This document shows positions 26,464 through 35,705 of a DNA stretch of 64,000 nt, piece after piece. The stretch is from an uncultured Rhodobacterales bacterium (lineage in GTDB: Bacteria > Pseudomonadota > Alphaproteobacteria > Rhodobacterales > Rhodobacteraceae): positions 1 to 64,000 of the forward strand of contig CAIMWI010000002.1 of the NCBI GenBank assembly GCA_903845215.1. The letters run 5' to 3'. A program made the position numbers and the translations under genes. Positions within the stretch are counted from its first letter, which is position 1, and each line of letters begins with the position of its first letter. The notes below the pieces were generated by a model. That model had not been told where the DNA came from, made no database searches, and worked only from the letters and a program-made list of their open reading frames with translations.

Positions 26464-27729
26464 ATGGCGACCAATTCTAGCAGCGACAGCAAAAACACCC
26501 TCTACTGTTCGTTCTGTGGCAAAAGCCAGCATGAGGTTCGCAAGCTGATCGCGGGGCCGACCGTGTTCATCTGTGATGAATGTGTCGAGCTTTGCATGGA
26601 TATCATCCGCGAAGAGACCAAAACCACCGGCCTGAAGGCCACCGATGGCGTGCCAATTCCGCGCGACATCTGCAAAGTGCTGGATGATTATGTGATCGGC
26701 CAAGAACACGCCAAGCGCGTGCTGTCTGTGGCGGTGCACAACCATTACAAGCGCCTGAACCATGCCACGAAATCTGACATTGAACTGTCAAAGTCCAACA
26801 TCCTGCTGATCGGCCCCACCGGCTGCGGCAAAACGCTTTTGGCCCAAACCTTGGCGCGCATTCTGGATGTGCCTTTTACCATGGCCGATGCCACCACGCT
26901 GACAGAGGCGGGCTATGTTGGGGAAGATGTGGAAAACATCATCCTGAAACTGTTGCAGGCCTCGGAATACAACGTCGAACGCGCACAGCGCGGGATTGTC
27001 TATATCGACGAAGTCGACAAGATCACGCGCAAGTCTGACAACCCTTCAATCACCCGCGACGTATCTGGCGAGGGGGTTCAGCAAGCCCTGCTTAAGATTA
27101 TGGAAGGCACGATTGCCTCTGTTCCGCCGCAAGGTGGGCGCAAGCATCCGCAGCAGGAATTCCTGCAGGTGGATACGACCAATATTTTGTTCATCTGCGG
27201 CGGCGCTTTTGCAGGTTTGGAAAAGATCATCGCGCAGCGCAACAAAGGCACCGCCATGGGCTTTGGCGCCGATGTCAAAGACCCCGATGCGCGCGGCGTG
27301 GGCGAATTGTTCATGGAGCTTGAGCCGGAAGATCTGCTAAAATTCGGCCTCATTCCTGAATTTGTTGGCCGCTTGCCCGTGATCGCCACCTTGACCGATC
27401 TGGACGAGTCCGCTTTGGTGACCATTCTAACCGACCCTAAAAACGCGCTGGTCAAACAATACCAACGCTTGTTGGAAATCGAAGGCGTGAAGCTGACCTT
27501 CACCGCTGATGCGCTGGTGGCCATCGCCAAACGCGCCATCAAGCGCAAGACCGGCGCGCGGGGCTTGCGGTCGATCATGGAAGACATTCTGCTCGACACG
27601 ATGTTTGAACTGCCCGGTCGGGATGATGTTTCGGAAGTGGTGGTGAACGAAGAGGCTGTTGGCCCCAAGGGCAAACCCCTCTTGGTGCACACCGACAAAA
27701 AAGAGAAAAAGCCCGCGACTGCGGGTTGA
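26464..27729 (+). CDS. clpX: ATP-dependent Clp protease ATP-binding subunit ClpX
   Basis: 421 residues from ATG 26464. An N-terminal C4 zinc finger (C15, C18, C37, C40) is followed by the AAA+ core: Walker A GPTGCGKT at 117-124, Walker [11 protein letters not shown], the GYVGEDVEN pore loop and sensor 2 GARGLRSI. Unfolds tagged substrates and passes them into ClpP. Ends before a strong bidirectional terminator. Confidence 0.97.
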   Translation: MATNSSSDSKNTLYCSFCGKSQHEVRKLIAGPTVFICDECVELCMDIIREETKTTGLKATDGVPIPRDICKVLDDYVIGQEHAKRVLSVAVHNHYKRLNHATKSDIELSKSNILLIGPTGCGKTLLAQTLARILDVPFTMADATTLTEAGYVGEDVENIILKLLQASEYNVERAQRGIVYIDEVDKITRKSDNPSITRDVSGEGVQQALLKIMEGTIASVPPQGGRKHPQQEFLQVDTTNILFICGGAFAGLEKIIAQRNKGTAMGFGADVKDPDARGVGELFMELEPEDLLKFGLIPEFVGRLPVIATLTDLDESALVTILTDPKNALVKQYQRLLEIEGVKLTFTADALVAIAKRAIKRKTGARGLRSIMEDILLDTMFELPGRDDVSEVVVNEEAVGPKGKPLLVHTDKKEKKPATAG

Positions 27730-27746
27730 TGATCGCTTAAACATTT

Positions 27747-27785
27747 AAAAAAAGGCGGCAACCCCTTGGATTGCCGCCTTTTTTT
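27747..27785. terminator. Bidirectional terminator between clpX and the nucleoside hydrolase gene
   Basis: An A run, GGCGGCAA, a 9-base loop, TTGCCGCC and a T run. Works for clpX on the plus strand and, because the arms are flanked by A and T runs, also for the converging gene on the minus strand, although its right edge reaches the last codons of that gene. Confidence 0.88.
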
Positions 27786-28734
27786 ATGACAAGCGCCCCA
27801 AACGTTCGGTCAGCAGGTCAAAGAAGCCATCGGCATTCACGCTGCCCATGAACAGCGCATTGGCGGGCCTGTTTGTCACACCCCACCAATCGGCGACGGT
27901 CATGCCCAGCGTCAATTCTGACTGGGTTTCAATTTCCACGTTGATATGGCGGCCTGTAAACAAATCGGGCTGCAGCAGGTAGGCGATCACACAAGGGTCA
28001 TGCAGCGGCGCGCCCTCTGACCCATATTTTGCCATATCGAACCGCTCGAAGAAATCGGCCCATTCTGCGGCCACCCGCCCCACTTGGCTGCCCAAGGCGC
28101 GAAACGCTTCTACCCGGGCGCGGGTGGTCAGCACCTTATGGGTCACATCCAGCGGCATCACCACCAAGGGCACGCCAGATTTGAACACAATTTCAGCCGC
28201 TTCCGGATCGACGTAAATGTTGAACTCGGCCGCAGGCGTGATGTTGCCCACCTCGAAATAGGCCCCGCCCATCAGCACAATCTCTTGCACCCGCCCGATG
28301 ATATCGGGCGCTTGCACGAAGGCCGTGGCGATGTTGGTCAGGGGGCCCAAGGGGCACAGCGTGACACTGCCTGAAGCTTCGCGGCGCAAGGTTTCGATCA
28401 GAAAATCCACGGCGTGCTGGTCTTGCAGGTCCATGGTCGGCTCTACCATGACAGGCCCGTCAAGGCCTGTCTTGCCATGTACATGTTCTGCCGTCACCAA
28501 TTTGCGCTTCAACGGGGCGGCGCAGCCGGCAAAAACCTTGGTGTTGGGCTTGCCTGCCAGTTCGCAGATGATGCGCGTGTTGCGCGTTGTCCAGTCTAGC
28601 GGCACATTGCCTGCCACGGCACAGATCCCCAGAACCTCTAAGTCTTCAGGGCTGGCCAAGGCCAATAAGAGGGCAAAGGCGTCGTCTTGGCCTGGGTCGG
28701 TATCAATGATGATCTTGCGGCGATGGCGTGTCAT
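27784..28734 (-). CDS. Inosine/uridine-preferring nucleoside hydrolase
   Basis: 316 residues from ATG 28734, which has AAGGAG 7 bases upstream. The calcium-binding N-terminal motif IIIDTDPGQDDAFAL is diagnostic of the IunH/Rih family, and the central VLMGGAYFEVGNITP and AEFNIYVDPEAA segments carry further metal and ribose ligands. Hydrolyses the N-glycosidic bond of ribonucleosides in nucleoside salvage. Follows the iron-binding protein gene on the same strand but with no overlap. Ends at the bidirectional terminator shared with clpX. Confidence 0.92.
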   Translation of the reverse strand: MTRHRRKIIIDTDPGQDDAFALLLALASPEDLEVLGICAVAGNVPLDWTTRNTRIICELAGKPNTKVFAGCAAPLKRKLVTAEHVHGKTGLDGPVMVEPTMDLQDQHAVDFLIETLRREASGSVTLCPLGPLTNIATAFVQAPDIIGRVQEIVLMGGAYFEVGNITPAAEFNIYVDPEAAEIVFKSGVPLVVMPLDVTHKVLTTRARVEAFRALGSQVGRVAAEWADFFERFDMAKYGSEGAPLHDPCVIAYLLQPDLFTGRHINVEIETQSELTLGMTVADWWGVTNRPANALFMGSVNADGFFDLLTERLGRLS

Positions 28735-28798
28735 GAACGGCTCCTTGTGTTGACCTATCCAACAGGGGTGTGGACGATTCGTCCATCCGCCGTGGGTA

Positions 28799-29794
28799 TC
28801 AGCCGTCGAAATCCACATCCTCGATCAGTTTGACCGCATCGCTGCGGGCTTTGGCGATATCGGCCAAGGGCAAGCTGTCGGGTGTAAACGGCCCCCAGCT
28901 TTGCACCAAGGCAGATCTTGCCACGCCAGGTTTGACAGGGAATTCATGGTTGGTTTCGGCATAGATTCTTTGCGCTTCGTCTGACGATAGCCATTCCATC
29001 AGTTTGAGAGCGGCCACCTTGTTGGGGGCAGACTTGGTAAGCGCTATGCCGGAAATGTTCATATGGCTGCCCCCGTTTTCAAAGACGGGAAAGTCAATGC
29101 GCACCGCGGCGGCATAGTCTTTTTGGCTGTCATCATTTGCCATTTGGCCCAGGTAATAGGTGTTGCCCAAGGCGATATCGCATTCGCCCGACCAGATTGA
29201 TTTGACCTGATCGCGATCCCCTCCCTGCGGTTTATGTGCCAAATTGGCCTTCAAACCTTCCAACCAGATTTTCGTCGCCTCTGGCCCATGGTGCAGCCAA
29301 TAGGCGGCGGCCAGCGCCACGTTGTAATCGGACAGGCCCGATCGCATGCAAAGCCGTCCTTTCCACTTGGGGTTAACCAGATCTTCGTAAGTGGTGATCT
29401 CGCCCGGTTTGACGCGGTCAGCACTGGCATAAACCACGCGCGAGCGTGCGGTTAGGCCAAACCACAGATCGCTAGGATCGCGGTATTCCGCCGGAATATT
29501 GGCATTAAGCATCGCATCATCAACTGGTTGCAGCACGTCAGCTGTCACAAGTTCAACCATCCGCCCAATATCAACCGTCAAAACCAAATCTGCCGGAGAG
29601 CGGCTGCCTTCAGCCTTCAGCCGTTCGGCCATGCCCTTGTCCACAAAGGCGATGTTCACATCAACGCCGGTTTCAGCGGTGAATTGATCCATCAAAGGCT
29701 GGATCAATTCGGGCTGGCGATGCGAATAAATGTTTACCTCATCGGCAAAGGCTGGCGGCGCAAAGAGCAGGGCGATCAGGAAGGGGCGTAACAT
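28799..29794 (-). CDS. Periplasmic Fe(III)-binding protein of an ABC transporter (FbpA/AfuA type)
   Basis: 331 residues with a cleavable signal peptide (cut near AFA-DEV). The fold starts VNIYSHRQPELIQPL, as in ferric-binding proteins, and GNTYYLGQ supplies the adjacent tyrosines that coordinate iron. RBS AAAGGA. It should capture Fe(III) in the periplasm, but no permease or ATPase gene is next to it: it sits between the nucleoside hydrolase and mazG genes. The partners must be elsewhere. No clear Fur/Irr/RirA-type box was recognised upstream, where the 27-nt palindrome array lies. Confidence 0.87.
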   Translation of the reverse strand: MLRPFLIALLFAPPAFADEVNIYSHRQPELIQPLMDQFTAETGVDVNIAFVDKGMAERLKAEGSRSPADLVLTVDIGRMVELVTADVLQPVDDAMLNANIPAEYRDPSDLWFGLTARSRVVYASADRVKPGEITTYEDLVNPKWKGRLCMRSGLSDYNVALAAAYWLHHGPEATKIWLEGLKANLAHKPQGGDRDQVKSIWSGECDIALGNTYYLGQMANDDSQKDYAAAVRIDFPVFENGGSHMNISGIALTKSAPNKVAALKLMEWLSSDEAQRIYAETNHEFPVKPGVARSALVQSWGPFTPDSLPLADIAKARSDAVKLIEDVDFDG

Positions 29795-29897
29795 GGTTGA
29801 GTCCTTTTGTCAGGTATTGCCCATGTTAGACGGCGAAAGCGGGTGCGGGTCAATAGCTGACAAAAACACTTTCCTGTGCAAATTCGCCCGTAAGCAC

Positions 29898-29971
29898 AAG
29901 TTTTCTGCGAAAACTTATCAAGACAAATTTTCGCCGAAAATTTGGGACCCGAAGTTTTCGCAGAAAACTTC
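29898..29971. repeat. Three-unit tandem array of 19-nt palindromes, 27-nt period
   Basis: Units AAGTTTTC-TGC-GAAAACTT (29898-29916), AAATTTTC-GCC-GAAAATTT (29925-29943) and AAGTTTTC-GCA-GAAAACTT (29952-29970). Centres are exactly 27 bases apart. Each arm is 8 bp, with short extra pairing in units 2 and 3. Spacers of 8 bases are unrelated. The array lies in the gap between mazG and the iron-binding protein gene, both on the minus strand. Confidence 0.9.
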
Positions 29972-29974
29972 TTT

Positions 29975-30799
29975 CTATTCTGGCTTTTTTAGCTTGTCCT
30001 CGGCCCGCGCGCGGTTCCACAGCGCGTCCATTTCCGCCAGATCGGATTGCGCGGGCGTTTTGCCACGGTCTGCAAGCCAATCTTCAATCTTGCCGAACCG
30101 ACGCTGGAATTTGGCATTGGCCCCGCGCAGCGCCGCTTCGGGATCTACGCCCATGTGACGGGCCAGATTGGCCATGACAAACAACAAATCGCCCATCTCC
30201 TCGATCACTTCAACTTCGGTCAGGGTGTCACGCGCCTCGACCAGTTCAGCCATTTCTTCGCGCAGTTTATCCAAGACCTCATCGGTTGTGGGCCAGTCAA
30301 ACCCGACCCGCGCCGCGCGTTTTTGCAGTTTTACGGCACGGGTCAGGGCGGGCAGGCCAAGGGCTACCCCGTCGAGCACCCGCGCAGGGCCACGTTCGGC
30401 GGCCTTAATCTTCTCCCAATCGGCGGTTTGTTGGGCGGCTGATTTGTCGCGACTTTCGGCCCCAAAGACATGCGGATGCCGCGCGAGCATCTTGTCCGAA
30501 ATGGCGCGCGCGACGTCGTCAAAGCCGAACATCCCAGCTTCTTCAGCCATTTGCGCATGAAACACCACTTGCAGCAGCAGGTCGCCCAGTTCGGCTGGCA
30601 ATTCGCCCCAAGCTTGCCGTTCGATCGCATCGGCCACTTCATGCGCCTCTTCGATTGTATAGGGGGCGATGGTGGCGAAGGTTTGTTCAATATCCCAAGG
30701 GCAGCCTGTGTTCTTATCGCGCAAGCGCCGCATAATCTCGCGCAGGCGCTCTATTCCGCCGTTTGGGTCGCGCACCACGTCATCAGAGGTCAGGGCCAT
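29975..30799 (-). CDS. mazG: Nucleoside triphosphate pyrophosphohydrolase MazG
   Basis: 274 residues, with two tandem MazG domains. The first has CPWDIEQTFATI, the metal motif EEAHEVADAIE and ELGDLLLQVVFH; the second repeats EEMAELVEA and EEMGDLLF. Hydrolyses (d)NTPs to monophosphate and PPi, limiting aberrant nucleotides and modulating ppGpp in E. coli. RBS AAGGGA. Divergent from the M20 amidohydrolase gene with a 53-base gap. Confidence 0.95.
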   Translation of the reverse strand: MALTSDDVVRDPNGGIERLREIMRRLRDKNTGCPWDIEQTFATIAPYTIEEAHEVADAIERQAWGELPAELGDLLLQVVFHAQMAEEAGMFGFDDVARAISDKMLARHPHVFGAESRDKSAAQQTADWEKIKAAERGPARVLDGVALGLPALTRAVKLQKRAARVGFDWPTTDEVLDKLREEMAELVEARDTLTEVEVIEEMGDLLFVMANLARHMGVDPEAALRGANAKFQRRFGKIEDWLADRGKTPAQSDLAEMDALWNRARAEDKLKKPE

Positions 30800-30852
30800 T
30801 GCCGATCCCTTCTTTTTCAGGTTTGATCAAAAGGCAAGAAAAGGAGTCTTCC

Positions 30853-32016
30853 ATGCCCGTGTTGAATCGTATCGCCGCTTATGCGCCGGAAATGAAGGGC
30901 TGGCGTCAGCATCTGCACCGCCATCCGGAACTTTCCTTTGATTGCACCAACACCGCCGCCTTCATCGTAGAGCGTTTGCGCGAGATTGGTGTCGATGAAG
31001 TGCACACCGCAATCGCCAAAACGGGCATAGTCGCCGTGATCAACGGCTCTGCCGATGGCCCCACGATTGGCCTGCGCGCCGACATGGACGCGCTGCCGAT
31101 TGTCGAGATTACGGGCGCGGACTATGCCTCGACCATTTCGGGAAAGATGCATGCTTGCGGGCATGACGGCCATGTCACCATGCTTTTGGGGGCCGCAAAG
31201 TATCTGGCCGAAACCCGCCGCTTTGCCGGCCGTGTCGCGCTGATCTTTCAACCGGCCGAGGAAGACGGGGCGGGCGGCCAAGTCATGGTGCAAGAGGGCA
31301 TCATGGAAAGATTTCAGATCGCCCAAGTTTACGGCATCCACAATGCGCCGAACTTGCCCTTTGGCGAGTTTTTCACCACGCCAGGGGCATTGATGGCGTC
31401 GGTGGATACGGCCTTTGTTTATATCACCGGCAAGGGCGGCCACGGGGCCAATCCGCATGAATGCGTCGATCCGGTGGTCGCGGTTGTGGGCATGGTGGGC
31501 GCCATTCAAACGATCATCCCGCGCAATGTTTATGCCTTGGACGAGGCGGTGATTTCGGTGACACAAATTCACACCGGCACTGCCTCGAATATCATCCCCG
31601 AAGAGGCGATGTTTTGCGCGACAATCCGCAGTTTCAAACCCGACGTGCGCGCCTTGCTGAAAAAGCGCGTCTATGAAATCGTCGAAGGTCATGCCAGTGC
31701 CTATAACGTCACAGCACGGATTGACTATGATTGGGGCTATCCTGCCACGATCAACACGCCCGAAAATGCGGCCTTTGCCACCGAAGTTGCCGCCGAGATT
31801 GCAGGGCCTGATGGTGCGCATGGTCATTCCAACCGCGAAATGGGGTCTGAGGATTTTTCCTACATGTTGGAAAAACGCCCGGGTGCTTATCTGTTCTTGG
31901 GCACCGGCCCAGGGGCTGGCCTGCACCACCCCGCCTATGATTTTAACGACGAGGCCGCCCCCATTGGCGCGTCCTTTTTTGCAAGGCTGGTGGAACGCGC
32001 CCAGCCTTTGGGGTAG
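30853..32016 (+). CDS. M20 family amidohydrolase (hippurate hydrolase-like)
   Basis: 387 residues from ATG 30853, preceded by AAAAGGAGTC; the longer frame runs back over the divergent mazG start. The M20D signatures are present: HRHPELSFDC, RADMDALPI, HACGHDGHVTML with metal ligands, QPAEEDGAGG with the acidic catalytic Glu, and a C-terminal MGSEDFSYM. Removes an acyl group from N-acylated amino acids (hippurate, N-acetyl or indole conjugates); exact substrate unknown. Stands alone and converges on the RTX gene. Confidence 0.93.
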   Translation: MPVLNRIAAYAPEMKGWRQHLHRHPELSFDCTNTAAFIVERLREIGVDEVHTAIAKTGIVAVINGSADGPTIGLRADMDALPIVEITGADYASTISGKMHACGHDGHVTMLLGAAKYLAETRRFAGRVALIFQPAEEDGAGGQVMVQEGIMERFQIAQVYGIHNAPNLPFGEFFTTPGALMASVDTAFVYITGKGGHGANPHECVDPVVAVVGMVGAIQTIIPRNVYALDEAVISVTQIHTGTASNIIPEEAMFCATIRSFKPDVRALLKKRVYEIVEGHASAYNVTARIDYDWGYPATINTPENAAFATEVAAEIAGPDGAHGHSNREMGSEDFSYMLEKRPGAYLFLGTGPGAGLHHPAYDFNDEAAPIGASFFARLVERAQPLG

Positions 32017-32039
32017 GGTCGGCGTGCAAAATTGCGATC

Positions 32040-33368
32040 TTACAGGATAAAATCGGCGCTTGTCGGGGTGCTTTGTGCTGTCCACCACAGAGTAAAGATC
32101 GCATCGGCAACCCCGTCGCCGTTTGCATCCAATTCGACCCGAGTTTCGCTGGAACTGGTGATACGCAGTTCTCCAGCCTGATGGGTGAATGCCGCCTCTC
32201 CGATGAATACAAAAGCATCGTCGGCCACAGAATTGGTGGTATTGGCGTCGATTGCCGACAGGTCGATCTTATCTTCACCCTGTTTGAAGTCGGCGATGAT
32301 GTCGCACATTAAAGGTTCCGTGCTTGTGTCAGACAGGCTTGCAAAGACAAATTTGTCAGCCCCTGAACCGCCCATCATCGTATCAGACCCCGCGCCGCCA
32401 AACAGGTGATCTGCGCCGCCACTGCCGTCTAAGACGTCGTTGCCGTCGCTGCCCGTCAGCCTGTCATGGCCCCTGCCGCCGTGCAGAACATCATCGCCCA
32501 AACCGCCCAACAAACGATCTGCGCCGCCACCCCCCAGCAGGTGGTTGTTGCCCGCATTGCCGATGAGAAGATTGGCTTGCGCATTGCCGGTGGCGTTCCA
32601 ATCGCCTGCCCCGCGCAGGGTTAAGACCTCGATCCCGTCTGACAGGGCAAAGTTGCACCAAGCCAGCACCGTATCGCGACCAGCGCCTGTGTCGCTGATA
32701 CGTGTCTGTGCGCTGTCGACCAGATAGACATCGGCCCCGCCTGCATCCAAAAGTACGCCCGACACGGCATTGCCGCGTGCATCGGTGCGGTCATTGCCCA
32801 AGCCCAGATCCAGATCGCCGTGCAAATGCCCGCCGGAAAATCTATCATCCCCCGCGCCAAGGCTGACATCACCCATAATCGTGCCCGTATTGTTTAAAGT
32901 TTCGCTACCTTCGCCAGTGGCGCGAATATCGCCCAGTATCAGGCCAGAATTGGTCAGATTATGGCTGCCCGCGCCGGTTATTTGTACGGCAACCTTCGCC
33001 GCAATTTGGCCTGTGTTGGTTAGGCTGGCGGTATCTTCCAGCAGGTCAATCGCCGTGCCATTGGCCGCTGTGATCTGCCCCGCCGTCGTCAGATGCGCGC
33101 CGCGCAATGTAATGGCCGCTCCGGCACTTGCCGATACGACTTGCCCCGTCTGGCTGATGCTAAAGCTGACATCCCTGTCCACGCTTAGGCTATTGATGGC
33201 AACATAACCGGCTAGGGTGATCATGGTCGGTCCGCCAACATCCAAGTCCGACAGGTCGACATCGGGCATGACCAAAGCACCACCGGGCGCCACAATCAAA
33301 GCGTCTCCGCTTTGAAAACGGGTCAAGCCGATCCATGTTACGGCGTTGCTGATCAGATATGTCGCCAT
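32040..33368 (-). CDS. Small secreted RTX (calcium-binding repeat) protein
   Basis: 442 residues from ATG 33368, preceded by a GGGGGA site. No Sec signal. Residues ~50-200 form beta-helix-like repeats with N-T-G-x-I units (LTNTGQIAAK, LTNSGLILGD, LNNTGTIMGD), and 263-340 are RTX nonapeptides (GGxGxDxLxG, at least seven). The C-terminal ~100 residues match serralysin-type RTX ends (DIIADFKQGEDKIDLSAID) and probably carry the type I secretion signal. No protease or other catalytic motif was seen. No type I transporter gene is adjacent. Likely an extracellular structural or adhesion protein. Confidence 0.87.
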   Translation of the reverse strand: MATYLISNAVTWIGLTRFQSGDALIVAPGGALVMPDVDLSDLDVGGPTMITLAGYVAINSLSVDRDVSFSISQTGQVVSASAGAAITLRGAHLTTAGQITAANGTAIDLLEDTASLTNTGQIAAKVAVQITGAGSHNLTNSGLILGDIRATGEGSETLNNTGTIMGDVSLGAGDDRFSGGHLHGDLDLGLGNDRTDARGNAVSGVLLDAGGADVYLVDSAQTRISDTGAGRDTVLAWCNFALSDGIEVLTLRGAGDWNATGNAQANLLIGNAGNNHLLGGGGADRLLGGLGDDVLHGGRGHDRLTGSDGNDVLDGSGGADHLFGGAGSDTMMGGSGADKFVFASLSDTSTEPLMCDIIADFKQGEDKIDLSAIDANTTNSVADDAFVFIGEAAFTHQAGELRITSSSETRVELDANGDGVADAIFTLWWTAQSTPTSADFIL

Positions 33369-33403
33369 CAATTCCCCCAAAATCACTTTATGAAATTAGG
33401 GGT

Positions 33404-33431
33404 GTTTTAACCTAGTCCCACCCTCGATCAA
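33404..33431 (-). promoter_or_regulatory. Predicted promoter of the RTX gene
   Basis: On the minus strand TTGATC (33431-33426), a 16-base spacer and TAAAAC (33409-33404), about 36 bases before the ATG at 33368. Reasonable but not strong. Confidence 0.35.
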
Positions 33432-33462
33432 CGAAATCCTGAAGAATAAGTTAACGCTCCCC

Positions 33463-34293
33463 CTAAAGCGTTGTGCGCACCTGCCAAAGTTCGGGAAACA
33501 GTTCGACCTCTAGCATCCGCTTCAGGTAACCACCGCCCGAGGTGCCCCCCGTGCCGCGCTTCATGCCGATCACCCGTGTCACTGTGGTCAGATGATTGAA
33601 CCGCCAGCGGCGAAAGAAATCTTCGAAATCCACCAGTTTTTCGGCCAGTTCATAAGCCTCCCAATAGCGGTGCGGGTCGCGGTAAACCTGCTGCCACATG
33701 GCCAGCACGCTTTCATCAAACGCCCAAGACTGGCGCACATCGCGCGACAGCACATGGTGGGGCACGTCAAGACCGAAGCGGGCGACGTGACGCAGGGCTT
33801 CGTCATAAAGCGTCGGACGGGCCAGTTCGGCTTCCAGCTTGGCCAAGATGTCAGGTCGGTGCGCGTGCGGGCGCAACATGGCCAGATTGCGGTTGCCGAC
33901 CGCGTATTCGATCAGCCGATATTGCCACGATTGAAAGCCCGACGATTGGCCCAGATCATCGCGAAAGGTCGAATAATCGGACGGAGTCATGGTGCGAAGC
34001 ACATCCCACGCGTTGTTCAACTGCTCAAAAATCCGCGCGATGCGGGCGAGGATCTTGAACGCTTCGCGCGCGCGCGATGCGGCGATCATCTGGCGGGCGG
34101 CGTCTAACTCGTGCAGCGCCAGTTTCATCCACAATTCGGATGTTTGGTGCTGGATGATGAACAACAGTTCGTCATGGGCAGGGCTTAGGGGACTTTGCGC
34201 GCCCAGAATCATATCGATGCGCAAATAGTCGCCGTAAGACATGCGGCCGTCAAAAGACATCTGCGCGCCGTCGGCTGCGGGATCATAGGTCAT
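33463..34293 (-). CDS. kynA: Tryptophan 2,3-dioxygenase
   Basis: 276 residues, the usual bacterial length. Haem-binding signatures are intact: [47 protein letters not shown] and a C-terminal [15 protein letters not shown]. Oxidises tryptophan to N-formylkynurenine, the first step of the kynurenine pathway. RBS GGAG about 9 bases upstream. Lies 131 bases downstream of kynU on the same strand. The formamidase gene (kynB) that would connect the two steps is not in the window. Confidence 0.96.
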   Translation of the reverse strand: MTYDPAADGAQMSFDGRMSYGDYLRIDMILGAQSPLSPAHDELLFIIQHQTSELWMKLALHELDAARQMIAASRAREAFKILARIARIFEQLNNAWDVLRTMTPSDYSTFRDDLGQSSGFQSWQYRLIEYAVGNRNLAMLRPHAHRPDILAKLEAELARPTLYDEALRHVARFGLDVPHHVLSRDVRQSWAFDESVLAMWQQVYRDPHRYWEAYELAEKLVDFEDFFRRWRFNHLTTVTRVIGMKRGTGGTSGGGYLKRMLEVELFPELWQVRTTL

Positions 34294-34424
34294 GGTCGTC
34301 TCCGGTATTGGGAAAAGGGGGGCGGATCAGGCCGCGCCCGCCCTATCCAACACCGAATGCGCGCCAATACGCCGCCACGCTGCAACCCAGCCTGCGGGGC
34401 GGCACAGCGGAGATGCGGGTGTGG

Positions 34425-35621
34425 TCATGTCACCTTGGCCCGCGCTTTGAATTCGGGCCTGTCCCATGATCCGCTGGCCATGATCTGCGACAGGGCTGCG
34501 ACCGCGCCGTCAATTTCCGCCGCGCCGATGAACAAAGGCGTGATGCCAAAGCGCAAAATGTCAGGCGCGCGAAAGTCGCCGATCACCCCTTGGGCGATCA
34601 GGGCCTGCATGATGGCGTAGCCCTCGGGATGGGCAAAGCTGATTTGAGAGCCGCGCTGGTCATGGGCGCGCGGTGTGACAAGGCGCAAGGTGGGGCAGGC
34701 GGCTTCGACGCCGGCAATAAAACGGTCGCCAAGCGACAGGCAGGCCGCGCGCAGATCGTGCAGATCGACCCTGTCCCAGATATCCAACGCCGCTTCCAGC
34801 GCGGCCAGTTGCAAAACCGGTGGGGTGCCCACGCGCATCCGTTCCACGCCCGGCGCAGGGCGGTAATCGGGGTCAAAGGCAAAGGGCGCATCATGCCCCA
34901 GCCAGCCCGACAGCGCGGGTTGCACGCGGTTGGCATGGCGCGGGGCCACATAGATAAACGCTGGACCACCGGGGCCAGAGTTGAGGTATTTATAGCTGCA
35001 CCCAACGGCGAAATCCGCGCCATCTTTGGCCACTTGCAGCGGAAACGCCCCGGCGGAATGGGCCAGATCCCAGATGATCAACGCCCCGACCTCATGCGCA
35101 CGCGCTGACAGCGCCGCCATGTCATGCCGCCGCCCGCTGCGGTAATCCACCTCGGTGATCATCACAACCGCTACCGTGTCATCAATCGCCGCCAGCACCT
35201 CTTCGGGCGCAACGGTTTTCAGCCGATAGTCTGCACCCAAGGTTTGGGCCAACCCTTGGGCCATATACAAATCAGACGGGAAATTCCCCGTATCCGACAA
35301 GATCACCCGCCGCTTGGGCGCAAGTTGCAAGGCCGAGGCCAGTGCCTGATAGACCTTGATCGACAAGGTGTCGCCCATCACCACATGCCCCGCCTCTGCC
35401 CCGATCAAACGGGCCACGCGATCGCCGACCTTAGAGGGTTGGTCCATCCAGCCCGCTTTGTTCCACCCGCGGATCAGCAATTCGCCCCATTCGCCGGTAA
35501 TCGCCTGCGCCACGCGGGCGGCGGCGGTCTTGGGCAGCGGGCCTAGCGAGTTGCCATCCAGATAGATCAGCCCTTCTGGCAGATGAAACTGGCGCTTGGT
35601 GGCGATAAAATCGGTGGTCAT
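34425..35621 (-). CDS. kynU: Kynureninase
   Basis: 398 residues. PLP enzyme of the aminotransferase class V fold; IYLDGNSLGPLPK at the N-terminus and VGCSYKYLNSGPGGPAF with the PLP lysine (CSYK) are diagnostic. Cleaves kynurenine to anthranilate and alanine, feeding either tryptophan recycling or anthranilate catabolism. AGGGAGA ribosome binding site. Divergent from pntA across a 252-base region with a TGGTATACCA palindrome. Confidence 0.96.
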   Translation of the reverse strand: MTTDFIATKRQFHLPEGLIYLDGNSLGPLPKTAAARVAQAITGEWGELLIRGWNKAGWMDQPSKVGDRVARLIGAEAGHVVMGDTLSIKVYQALASALQLAPKRRVILSDTGNFPSDLYMAQGLAQTLGADYRLKTVAPEEVLAAIDDTVAVVMITEVDYRSGRRHDMAALSARAHEVGALIIWDLAHSAGAFPLQVAKDGADFAVGCSYKYLNSGPGGPAFIYVAPRHANRVQPALSGWLGHDAPFAFDPDYRPAPGVERMRVGTPPVLQLAALEAALDIWDRVDLHDLRAACLSLGDRFIAGVEAACPTLRLVTPRAHDQRGSQISFAHPEGYAIMQALIAQGVIGDFRAPDILRFGITPLFIGAAEIDGAVAALSQIMASGSWDRPEFKARAKVT

Positions 35622-35705
35622 CGGCGTCTCCCTTTGGGCTATAGTATCGCAGATTGCAGCGGTGCGGAACAGGCGGTTGCTTTAAGTTTAAAATTCCCAA
35701 AAACC

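Noticed and set aside
29898-29971. CRISPR array
   Set aside because: Units are repeated at 27 bases but the spacers are only 8 bases, the units are palindromes and differ in the loop, and there are only three; no cas gene is near.
30817-32088. Minus-strand frame of 423 codons opposite the M20 gene
   Set aside because: No motifs, and the opposite strand encodes a protein with intact catalytic residues.
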